Source of the DNA: Actinomycetes bacterium
GTDB lineage: Bacteria; Actinomycetota; Acidimicrobiia; Spongiisociales; JAHEDJ01
DNA: 64,000 nucleotides
Direction: 5' to 3'
NCBI GenBank assembly: GCA_024641245.1
Contig: JAHEDK010000006.1
Location: forward strand, 38,921 to 102,920
In this document: in pieces, positions 1 to 6,875 of the stretch
How the letters are laid out: each line of letters begins with the position of its first letter
Numbering within the stretch: position 1 is the stretch's first letter
The notes under the pieces: model-generated
Database searches by the model: none
Seen by the model: only the letters and a program-made list of their open reading frames with translations
What the model was told of the DNA's origin: nothing
Translations under genes and position numbers: made by a program

Positions 1-596
1 CTCCGACTTCTGCGCGCGGGACGGTTCATGCGTACGTCTCGAATATCCGCCGCGCCCTCGGCGATGTCATTCAATGGGACGGGAACGGCTACACGCTGCA
101 AGTCACCCCGGACAACTTCGACGTCCTTCGGTTTGAAGCCCTGGTGAGTTCCGCCCGTGTCCTTGTTGAGGGCGATCCGGCGCGGGCGGTCGGCATGATC
201 CGATCGGCCCTGGCACTCTGGCGTGGAGATCCATACGCAGGTCTTCTCGACTGCCCGACCCTCCACGGCGAGGCGGTTCGACTCGAAGAACTGAGGCTCT
301 GCGCCCTCGGAGACTGCATAGATGCCGAGCTTCGATTGGGAAAACACAGAATCCTCGTGGCGGAGCTAGAACCCCTCGCCGCCGACCACGGGTTGCGGGA
401 ACGATTCGTGGCGCAGTTGATGGTTGCGCTGTATCGATGTGGGCGCCAAGCCGACGCATTGGACGTATACCGGCGGGCGTCAGAGCTATTGGAGAACGAA
501 CTCGGGTTGGGTCCCTCGCAATCGCTCCGACGATTGCGAGAGCAGATCCTGGCACAGAGCCTCGCGCTCACCGATCCGGGCTACCCCCCGATCTGA
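1..596 (+). CDS. SARP-family transcriptional regulator with BTAD domain (5' end outside window)
   Basis: The frame is open from the first bases of the window to a TGA at 594-596, so the start lies upstream. The first visible residues (HAYVSNIRRALG, then GYTLQV) match the end of an OmpR-like winged-helix DNA-binding domain. The rest, rich in helical repeats and with the wording RVLVEGDPARAVGMIRSAL, LWRGDPYAG and ALYRCGRQADALDVYRRA, matches the bacterial transcriptional activation domain (BTAD). This domain order is that of SARP/AfsR-type activators. The protein ends shortly after BTAD, as in small SARPs, so no NB-ARC domain follows. It converges on the DUF1116 gene across 124 bases in which I see nothing notable. 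Its target is unknown. Confidence 0.85.
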   Translation, partial: PTSARGTVHAYVSNIRRALGDVIQWDGNGYTLQVTPDNFDVLRFEALVSSARVLVEGDPARAVGMIRSALALWRGDPYAGLLDCPTLHGEAVRLEELRLCALGDCIDAELRLGKHRILVAELEPLAADHGLRERFVAQLMVALYRCGRQADALDVYRRASELLENELGLGPSQSLRRLREQILAQSLALTDPGYPPI

Positions 597-720
597 TCTC
601 TGGCCTTGCGCTTGACTCTCGGAGCGCTCGCTGTTGGCGCATCGAGGCGAACCACACGGATGGAGCAAACGGGTCCGTGACGTATCAGCAGGACCCGGTG
701 CTCCACAGCCTTGCTCCTGA

Positions 721-2124
721 TCACTGCATCGTGTCCGCCAGCGCAACCACGGCTTCAGCGAAGCACTGCATCGGAGCCTTCACGAGACCGGCGCCGACCA
801 TGCCGATGCCCGGATCCTTGTGGGCAATGCCCGTGTTGATCTGCGGTTGCACGCCGGTTCGTACCACCAGGGTGGCGTCGATCCCGACCGGGGTTCCCCG
901 GAACTCGAGTTGGGGGATCTGGTAGGCGGAGTGCTCGGCCAGGGTGATCTCGTACATTTCCTGCGTTCGGCGCACCGCGCCGGAGGCCGTTCCACCGACG
1001 AACCCCACGATGGCCGGCGAGGCCGCCATGGCGAATCCACCCAGGCCGACCGTCTCGGTGATTGCCGAGTCACCGATGTCCGGATTGGCGTCCGCCTTCG
1101 TGAAGGCGCCCAGGAATAGGCCGTCCACGATCGGCGCGGGAGCTGTGAACCATCTATCTCCGGTGCCCGACAGGCGAATACCGAAGTCGGTGCCGTTGCG
1201 GGCCATCGTGGTCACCAGGCTCGAACCCTCGACGCCCGCTGCCGCATCCACCGCCAGTTTTCCGGCCGCCATCACCAGATTGAGCATGAAGTGGTCGTTG
1301 CTCTCGATGAATCGGAACACAGTGCCGCGATCGGCGAGCGGCACCGACTCGTTCTCGACGAGTCCGGGCCCGAGCGACCGCAATAGCAGCGACGTGGCAG
1401 CCCGGTTGCGATTGTGGCCGTCGTCACCCATTTGCAGTGCCTGGGCGATGAGCGACTGGAGGTCGATTGGACCGACGTACTCCAGCGTGGCCGCCACGAC
1501 CGGGCCCAGGATGTTTCCCATCCAGTGAAGCCGTTCGATGACCTCAGGTCCATACGCTCCATATCGGAGCACTTTGCCGAGCCCTTCGTTGAGCGTTGAG
1601 TAGGCAACGCCGTCTCCACCGGCGTCGCGCACGACTGCGACCGGCATCGAAGGCGACACGATTCCCGCCATCGGCCCGACCGTCTGATGGTGGTGACACG
1701 GTGACATTGTGATTCCACCCCCGGCGGAGATCTCCTCGGCTTCTTCGGCGGTGGCGGCCATCCCTTCGTACAACAGTGCCCCGATGATTGCGCCCTTGAT
1801 GGGCCCGCTGCTGCGGTCCCAGGTCAACGGGGGTCCTGCGTGGAGGAACATCGTGTCGGTCATCCCGGGGATGATGTCGCGAGCGACGCCCACATCGACG
1901 AACTGCGGACGCACCGCCAGCATCCGCTCGATGGCTGTTGCGTTGGCCGCTTCGGTGCGGCCGGCCGCCGCCAGGGTGGCGAGCGCACCCTCGGTTCCCG
2001 CCGCCGGTGGACTCCAATCCGCAGCTGCGATCGTCGTGGCCTGGTCGATGAGCGCTTGCTCGAGGATCTCAACCCCGGCGGTGGCAACGATCAGTTCGTC
2101 CTGAAGCAGGCGTTCGAGACTCAT
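721..2124 (-). CDS. DUF1116 protein, AllG/YlbE-like subunit of a carbamoyltransferase
   Basis: This 467-residue protein is of the DUF1116 (YlbE/YahG) family. In E. coli, YlbE (AllG) works with FdrA (AllF) and YlbF (AllH) as oxamate carbamoyltransferase, which releases carbamoyl phosphate from oxalurate in allantoin breakdown. The family is recognised from the overall sequence and from its neighbours, for example the stretches TMFLHAGPPLTWDRSSGP and GMVGAGLVKAPMQCF. It is the last gene of a four-gene leftward operon. Its ATG overlaps the fdrA stop by 4 bases (ATGA) and has a strong ribosome site (GGAGGTG, 5 bases ahead), which indicates translational coupling and a joint complex. The substrate is inferred to be ureidomalonate because the first gene of the operon is a barbiturase-family enzyme. 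Confidence 0.82.
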   Translation of the reverse strand: MSLERLLQDELIVATAGVEILEQALIDQATTIAAADWSPPAAGTEGALATLAAAGRTEAANATAIERMLAVRPQFVDVGVARDIIPGMTDTMFLHAGPPLTWDRSSGPIKGAIIGALLYEGMAATAEEAEEISAGGGITMSPCHHHQTVGPMAGIVSPSMPVAVVRDAGGDGVAYSTLNEGLGKVLRYGAYGPEVIERLHWMGNILGPVVAATLEYVGPIDLQSLIAQALQMGDDGHNRNRAATSLLLRSLGPGLVENESVPLADRGTVFRFIESNDHFMLNLVMAAGKLAVDAAAGVEGSSLVTTMARNGTDFGIRLSGTGDRWFTAPAPIVDGLFLGAFTKADANPDIGDSAITETVGLGGFAMAASPAIVGFVGGTASGAVRRTQEMYEITLAEHSAYQIPQLEFRGTPVGIDATLVVRTGVQPQINTGIAHKDPGIGMVGAGLVKAPMQCFAEAVVALADTMQ

Positions 2125-3548
2125 GCTTCACCTCCCACCAGTTCAGCGGCCCGGGTTGCCGCGGCCGCGTTCGAAAGGAACACCGCCGCCCCGGCCTTCT
2201 GAAGTAGACCGGCTTGATAGTCGAGGCCTTGCGGGTCGCCTTTCGACCCGCACAGGGTTGCCACCACGGCAATGCCTGCCCCGCTGAGTATCCGAATGAT
2301 CGGCGCCAGTTCCACAGCCGGATCGGGATTCGCTCCGTAGCCGAGTACTACGTCGAGCAGAACCACACCGATCGAGGTGTTGGTCACGGTTGATTCGAGG
2401 CGCTCGAGTCGCACGGTCTGGTCGATCATCGGGTGGGCCCGCCCTTCCGTGTACACATCATCTCCGTAGTCGACCAAGGACGAACCCTCAGTCGTCTCGG
2501 TGAGGGACAGGGGTCCGATGACCGGCTCGATGATGAACCGGGCCTCATCGCGCAGGGTTCCGCCGGAGAAAAGACCGCGGAGGACTCCCGGCCTGTGATC
2601 GCCACTCCCCGCCGGCCAGATCGTGAACGCGGCGGGTTCCCTACCCAGGAGTGAGAGGACCGCCCCGGCGGCCCCTTCGAGCGTCGACCCCGGCTCCATG
2701 AAGGCGATGACGACCGGTGTGGAGCAACGGGAGGCGGCGGTGCGTACGGCGGTGGCCACTGCCGTGGCCGGCGGCTTCGAGACGACCACGATCACGTCGG
2801 TCGCCGGATCGGCGTCGAGGGCTGCCAGTCCGCGCAGTGTCGACGACCCTCCCACCGCCTCGGACAGGTCCCGGCTCCCGGTGCCCCAGGCGTGGCGGAT
2901 TCCCACTCCGGCGTCGTCGAGGAGGCACGTGAGCTGCTGAATGCCGGTCCCGGAAGCTCCGACCAGGCTCACCGACCCCGGCCGTACGGCGTTGGCAAAC
3001 CCCAGGCCGACGCCGCCCACGATCGATGTGCCGCAATCGGGACCCATGATGAGGAGATCCCGCCTCGCCGCTTCCTCCTTGAGGAGGATCTCGTGCTCGA
3101 TTGACACGTTGTCGCTGAATACCATCACATGTAGGCCGGCCCGCAGAGCTGCCATCGCTTCGACAAAGGCATAACGGCCGGGAATCGAGATCAGGGCCAG
3201 ATTGGCGTCGATGGTCGCAGCCGCCGTTTCGACGAGATGCGCCGGCGGCGAGTCGGTGGGTTCGGAAGATCCCCGCTTGGCGGCGAGTGCCTCCTCGAGA
3301 ATGTGATCAGTGGTGGCGAGCGCCGCTTCGTCCACCGCTCGCACCGCCACGATGAGATCGTTCGGTCCCACTCCGACCAACTGCTCAGGGTCGAAATGCA
3401 GATCTTCGAGGAGGGTCAGGTTGAGCTCGGTTCCCATCGCCACCAGGGCCTCCTCGACACCGGCCGCCGTGCGCAGGACCTGACTGGCCTGCATGAGCCG
3501 AACGGAGTCGTGATAGCGGCCCGGGTGAACGGTGATACGGTCGATCAT
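2121..3548 (-). CDS. fdrA: FdrA-like protein (AllF homologue), acyl-CoA synthetase-type fold
   Basis: A 475-residue FdrA family protein. These proteins resemble the alpha subunit of succinyl-CoA synthetase. Visible signatures are the glycine-rich MGPDCGTSIVGGVGLGF, the phosphate/nucleotide-type loop SLVGASGTGIQQL followed by GTGSRDLSEAVGG, and a C-terminal CGSKGDPQGLDYQ resembling the family's DPQ element. In E. coli FdrA (AllF) is a component of oxamate carbamoyltransferase. The gene is translationally coupled on both sides: its ATG overlaps the DUF2877 stop by 4 bases and its stop overlaps the DUF1116 start by 4 bases. The three proteins are therefore expected in fixed stoichiometry. No carbamate kinase, the usual partner that makes ATP from carbamoyl phosphate, lies in this window. 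Confidence 0.87.
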   Translation of the reverse strand: MIDRITVHPGRYHDSVRLMQASQVLRTAAGVEEALVAMGTELNLTLLEDLHFDPEQLVGVGPNDLIVAVRAVDEAALATTDHILEEALAAKRGSSEPTDSPPAHLVETAAATIDANLALISIPGRYAFVEAMAALRAGLHVMVFSDNVSIEHEILLKEEAARRDLLIMGPDCGTSIVGGVGLGFANAVRPGSVSLVGASGTGIQQLTCLLDDAGVGIRHAWGTGSRDLSEAVGGSSTLRGLAALDADPATDVIVVVSKPPATAVATAVRTAASRCSTPVVIAFMEPGSTLEGAAGAVLSLLGREPAAFTIWPAGSGDHRPGVLRGLFSGGTLRDEARFIIEPVIGPLSLTETTEGSSLVDYGDDVYTEGRAHPMIDQTVRLERLESTVTNTSIGVVLLDVVLGYGANPDPAVELAPIIRILSGAGIAVVATLCGSKGDPQGLDYQAGLLQKAGAAVFLSNAAAATRAAELVGGEA

Positions 3549-4366
3549 GAGTCATTCTCCAGGGTGAGTGCAGAGCCGCCGATCCAGAGGCCGGCCGCCA
3601 GGGCGGCGCCCGACGAGTGACCGACGGCTACCAGGCGGCCGGTGGCCGACGTGAGGTCACCGCGCCCCGTCAAGGCGGACAGGACCTGTGCGAAGGGGAG
3701 GGCGACCCTGCCACGAAGAGCGTGGCGGATCAACGCGCCCGAGAAGCTGGTCGTGCGGGTTCTGGTCAGATCGTCGAGTGGACGGATGAGTAGCTCGAAG
3801 TAGGGCAGTCGGCGACCAAGTGCACCGCCGAGCAGAAGGTGCGAAGCGAGCGCCCCTGCTACAACGTCGTCGCCTTCTGGAGTCAAACCCTCTCCCTTGC
3901 CCAGCAGGATCAGAGAGCTGCTGAGCACTGCGTCTGTGTCCCCATCGGTGAGCGCCTTGAACAGGCCCGAACCGTCTACCGGGCCGATCATCTGGCGCAG
4001 CCTTTCCAGGTTCGTCCGAAGCTGTGACTTCTCACACCAACCGAGGGATGGTCGGGGATCGAACCAGCGACGAGCTTTGGCGGTGAGGCCCCCAAGGCGG
4101 ATGATGCCGTCCCCCACGGAGACGTCGTCACTGTTGCTGATCCAGCGCCCGAGTTCTTCCACGGCCAGCTCGAGGGCGTTCGGCAGGCGGACGGCCGCCC
4201 GGTCGGACACAACGATCACCTCATCGCCGGTCCCGATCCAGGCAGCATGATCGGACACGCCCAGCAAGGTGGCCGACTGAACGGGACCCGTCAGCAACGG
4301 TTGCAGCGCAACACTCGCCACCGCCGCCAGCTGAACGGTCGCCGCGGGAGCCGTCGACCCGTGCAC
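3545..4366 (-). CDS. DUF2877 protein, AllH/YlbF-like carbamoyltransferase subunit
   Basis: A 273-residue DUF2877 family protein. The conserved section around LILLGKGEGLTPEGDDVVAG is typical of the family, which includes E. coli YlbF (AllH), the third oxamate carbamoyltransferase component. It begins with GTG only 3 bases after the barbiturase stop codon and ends in a 4-base overlap with fdrA, so it is the second cistron of the operon. The conserved order DUF2877-fdrA-DUF1116 supports one protein complex. Biochemical knowledge concerns the E. coli oxalurate-cleaving enzyme; the substrate here is inferred from the neighbouring barbiturase gene. Confidence 0.82.
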   Translation of the reverse strand: MHGSTAPAATVQLAAVASVALQPLLTGPVQSATLLGVSDHAAWIGTGDEVIVVSDRAAVRLPNALELAVEELGRWISNSDDVSVGDGIIRLGGLTAKARRWFDPRPSLGWCEKSQLRTNLERLRQMIGPVDGSGLFKALTDGDTDAVLSSSLILLGKGEGLTPEGDDVVAGALASHLLLGGALGRRLPYFELLIRPLDDLTRTRTTSFSGALIRHALRGRVALPFAQVLSALTGRGDLTSATGRLVAVGHSSGAALAAGLWIGGSALTLENDS

Positions 4367-4369
4367 CGA

Positions 4370-5461
4370 TCAGCCGTGATCGACGATGGCGATCATGGGG
4401 CCACCGCCGGAAGGGCCCTGATGAAGTGCTCCGACGGACACGAAGACGGCCGGGTCGCCGACCGCCGCCGAGACCACGCCACCGACCGTGCCCTTGATCT
4501 GGCGGTGATGATGCACGTCCGAGTCGTTGAGCATGACCTGGCGGCGCCCGCGGACCCGGGAGGTCGGGTCTGCCTCGCATTTGCAGAACATGTTCACAAC
4601 CCGGCCGTCGAGGTCTTCTGCTTTGGCTCGCTCGGGAATATCGAGACCGGCATTGCGGATCGCCTCGTAGACGGCATCGATGTCCAGGGCGTCGTCCATG
4701 ACGCTGTGGCCGATCTGATACCGTCCGCCAACCCCGCGAGCGTTTCCGACAACCACCGTCTGCGCCTGGTCGAGTTCAACACCGGACGAACACGACGCAA
4801 CCGCGGAGTAGAGGCTGAGGTCGTGGCAGATCTGCTCGTTCGTCGGCATCTCGATCTCACCGAGCGCAACGGCGATACCGAGCCCGGACGTGCCGTTGGA
4901 GATGTCCATGGAGCGGAGCGTCTCCTCGGTGATGACCGTGTTGCCGCGTGCCCTGGCCTGCACGATCGTTTCCATGGTCAGCAGGGGCGTCTTGGTCTGA
5001 ACGTAGTGAACGTCGGCCGGGTCGTCGATGCCGGCGTCCTTCATTGCTCTCCGTACACCTTCGGCGACCTTCTCAACCATCGCCACCCGCCCGATGTCCT
5101 CGGGAAGGATCGCATCGCTCATGGCGATTCCGACGGTGAGCCGCGGTTCGTCTGATGGGGGAGCATCGACCCGGGCGAACACGGTCGCATGCGGGCAGAG
5201 CACACCATCGACGCCGCCGGACCACACCATCGGGATCTTCCCGACGTCCTCGACCGGGCGCGTGCCCTTCTCCATGAGCACTTTGCGGAAGGCCTGATCG
5301 GCGAGGATGCGGGTGAAGTCGTTCACGCCGCCGTTCCCTTCGGTCTTGCCGACTACTGCGATGACCTCATCTGCGGCGAATACACCTTCGTCGACGAGCG
5401 CGGCTAATCCGGACGCGTCCGAGACCCCTTCGAGGATTACCTTGCGTACCTCGATCGCCAT
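4370..5461 (-). CDS. Barbiturase / cyanuric acid amidohydrolase family ring-opening enzyme
   Basis: This 363-residue protein belongs to the small AtzD/TrzD/barbiturase family, which opens six-membered cyclic ureides. The family signature [16 protein letters not shown] is present. The three internal repeats each keep a Lys-Ser pair at the expected places: K39 with S81 (SGG), K157 with S225/S226 (CSSG), and K294 with S341 (PSGGG). AtzD uses three such Lys-Ser pairs, so the catalytic apparatus looks intact. Barbiturase converts barbiturate to ureidomalonate; cyanuric acid hydrolase yields carboxybiuret. I prefer barbiturase because a cytosine deaminase is divergently encoded, but sequence alone does not settle the substrate. 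It is the first gene of the operon, with a strong ribosome site (AAGGAGG, 9 bases before ATG). Confidence 0.88.
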   Translation of the reverse strand: MAIEVRKVILEGVSDASGLAALVDEGVFAADEVIAVVGKTEGNGGVNDFTRILADQAFRKVLMEKGTRPVEDVGKIPMVWSGGVDGVLCPHATVFARVDAPPSDEPRLTVGIAMSDAILPEDIGRVAMVEKVAEGVRRAMKDAGIDDPADVHYVQTKTPLLTMETIVQARARGNTVITEETLRSMDISNGTSGLGIAVALGEIEMPTNEQICHDLSLYSAVASCSSGVELDQAQTVVVGNARGVGGRYQIGHSVMDDALDIDAVYEAIRNAGLDIPERAKAEDLDGRVVNMFCKCEADPTSRVRGRRQVMLNDSDVHHHRQIKGTVGGVVSAAVGDPAVFVSVGALHQGPSGGGPMIAIVDHG

Positions 5462-5525
5462 GGCGCGATACCTCCTTCTCCGACTCTGAATCTGATCTGT
5501 CCATCATCGTCCCAACTCACGACGT

Positions 5526-5557
5526 CGAATAGGGGCCTAGGTCACCGAATAGGTGAC
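5526..5557. promoter_or_regulatory. Candidate operator in the divergent pyrimidine-catabolism promoter region
   Basis: The 117-base gap between the barbiturase and deaminase starts holds the perfect inverted repeat GTCACC-GAATA-GGTGAC (5541-5557) and a direct repeat CGAATAGG at 5526-5533 and 5546-5553, 20 bases apart, about two helical turns. It sits 21 bases before the deaminase start, where a repressor could cover the rightward promoter. No regulator gene for it is recognised nearby. Confidence 0.5.
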
Positions 5558-5578
5558 GGGCGTGGCATTCTGTAGGGC

Positions 5579-6016
5579 ATGGATGCATTTCTGGAAGCCG
5601 CGATCGAAGAGGCACGCCTGGGGTTGGCCGAGGGTGGGATTCCGATCGGGTCGGTTCTCGTACTGGATGGTGAGATCGCAGGCCGGGGGCATAACCGTCG
5701 TGTTCAAGAGGGAAGCACCGTGTTGCACGCCGAGATGGACGCGCTCGAGAACGCCGGCCGGATGTCCGGCGCCGACTATCGGCGCTCTGTGCTCTATTCG
5801 ACACTGTCGCCGTGTGACATGTGTTCCGGTGCGGCGCTGCTGTACGGGATCCCGCGAATCGTCGTAGGGGAGAACCGGACGTTCCGGGGTCCGGAATCGT
5901 ATGTGCGATCACGGGGCGTTGAACTGGTGATCGTCGATGATTCATCTTGCGTGTCGATGATGGAATCCTTCATTCGGGAGCACCCCGAACTGTGGAACGA
6001 GGACATCGGGGCTTGA
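5579..6016 (+). CDS. Cytosine deaminase, fungal (Fcy1) type
   Basis: A 145-residue zinc deaminase of the CDA fold. Zinc ligands and the catalytic Glu are seen as H50-A-E52 and P-C79-D-M-C82. The resemblance to yeast cytosine deaminase Fcy1 runs through the protein: EGG(I/V)PIG at the start, RGHN, LYSTLSPCDMC, YGIPR-VVGEN and a C terminus of W-x-EDIG. Fcy1 has HGE where this protein has HAE. The expected reaction is cytosine to uracil plus ammonia. It differs from the TIM-barrel cytosine deaminase CodA of enterobacteria. The gene is divergent from the barbiturase operon, so cytosine-derived uracil could feed barbiturate formation. Uracil/thymine dehydrogenase, needed in between, is not in this window. 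A related nucleobase substrate remains possible. Confidence 0.85.
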   Translation: MDAFLEAAIEEARLGLAEGGIPIGSVLVLDGEIAGRGHNRRVQEGSTVLHAEMDALENAGRMSGADYRRSVLYSTLSPCDMCSGAALLYGIPRIVVGENRTFRGPESYVRSRGVELVIVDDSSCVSMMESFIREHPELWNEDIGA

Positions 6017-6025
6017 GGAGGTTCG

Positions 6026-6712
6026 ATGAAGCGGATCGGGTTGCTCGGCGGGATGAGCTGGGAGTCGTCGGTCGAGTACGAACGGATCATCAATCAAGAG
6101 GTGCGGTCCCGGCTGGGAGGCGTGCACTCGGCCGACCTGATCGTCAGATCGTACGATTTCGCCGAGATCGAAAAGCTGCAGGAACGCGGCGCCTGGGACG
6201 AAGCAGGTGATCTACTGGCGGCGGATGCCGCCTCGCTCGAGGCGGCCGGCGCCGAGGTGATCCTCCTGTGCACGAACACCATGCACACGGTGGCTGCCTC
6301 CATCGAGGCGGCCATCACCGTTCCATTCCTGCACCTGGCGGACGCCACCGCGGAGGCCGTGCTGGCCGCCGGCGTGTCGAAGGTTGCGTTGCTGGGCACG
6401 CGTTACACGATGGAACAAGACTTCTACCGATCGCGGCTCGAACGCCACGGCTTGTTGGTGCTGGTTCCAGAAGAGCCCGACCGAACGATGATCCACGACG
6501 TGATCTTCTCGGAGTTGGTGAGGGGCGTCATCACCGAGGACTCCAGGGATCGCTACCTCGCCGCCATCGACCGGTTGCTGGATCGAGGAGCAGAGGGGGT
6601 CATTGCCGGCTGCACCGAGATCGAGTTGCTGGTGTCATCCGGGGACCTCGAATGCCCCTACTTCCCGACGACCCGGCTGCACGCTCTCGCCGCAGTTGAT
6701 TTCGCGTTGTGA
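6026..6712 (+). CDS. Aspartate/glutamate racemase superfamily protein
   Basis: A 228-residue protein of the Asp/Glu/hydantoin racemase superfamily, YgeA-like. It starts with MKRIGLLGGMSWESS and carries the two catalytic cysteines in the usual contexts: LLCTNTMHTV in the N-terminal half and AGCTEIELL in the C-terminal half. The ATG lies 9 bases after the deaminase stop, behind the ribosome site GAGGAGG, so the two genes form an operon. The superfamily also contains hydantoin racemase, maleate isomerase and arylmalonate decarboxylase. Given the cluster, a role on a malonate-related intermediate is possible, but a generic amino-acid racemase role is equally compatible. It is followed by three hairpins before the next, convergent gene. 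Confidence 0.85.
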   Translation: MKRIGLLGGMSWESSVEYERIINQEVRSRLGGVHSADLIVRSYDFAEIEKLQERGAWDEAGDLLAADAASLEAAGAEVILLCTNTMHTVAASIEAAITVPFLHLADATAEAVLAAGVSKVALLGTRYTMEQDFYRSRLERHGLLVLVPEEPDRTMIHDVIFSELVRGVITEDSRDRYLAAIDRLLDRGAEGVIAGCTEIELLVSSGDLECPYFPTTRLHALAAVDFAL

Positions 6713-6715
6713 TAC

Positions 6716-6771
6716 CCCGTTCTTGCGTCAGAAAGGGCGGGTTTCAGGCAGGTTTCTGACGCAAGAACGGG
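6716..6771. repeat. Long CCCGTT-type palindrome, probable bidirectional terminator
   Basis: Perfect 19-base arms, CCCGTTCTTGCGTCAGAAA at 6716-6734 and its complement at 6753-6771, enclose an 18-base loop. It starts 3 bases after the racemase stop and lies between convergent genes. The outer 16 bases of each arm recur exactly at 18490-18544, and a diverged relative is at 29470-29523. Confidence 0.85.
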
Positions 6772-6778
6772 ATAGAGT

Positions 6779-6875
6779 GAGAGTTCCCCCGGGAAGGCCG
6801 GGGGAACTCTCTCCGGATGACTGGCCGGGGAAGGCCGGTGGCCGGGGGGCGAGCCACCAGATGTTGCCGTCATCC
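6779..6875. terminator. Two further hairpins between convergent genes
   Basis: The first hairpin has 14-base arms (6779-6792 and 6798-6811, core GAGTTCCCCCGG) around GAAGG. The second is looser, with GGATGAC at 6815-6821 and GTCATCC at 6869-6875, the latter running into the 3' end of the M23 gene. Neither has a U-tract. They probably serve the leftward M23 transcript or the racemase transcript. Confidence 0.6.

Noticed and set aside
4586..4595. GAACATGTTC, resembling a LexA box
   Set aside because: The half-sites are separated by 2 bases instead of 4, and it lies inside the barbiturase coding sequence.
4247..5155. 302-residue rightward open frame
   Set aside because: Antisense to the barbiturase and DUF2877 genes, composition His/Arg/Asp-rich without domains.
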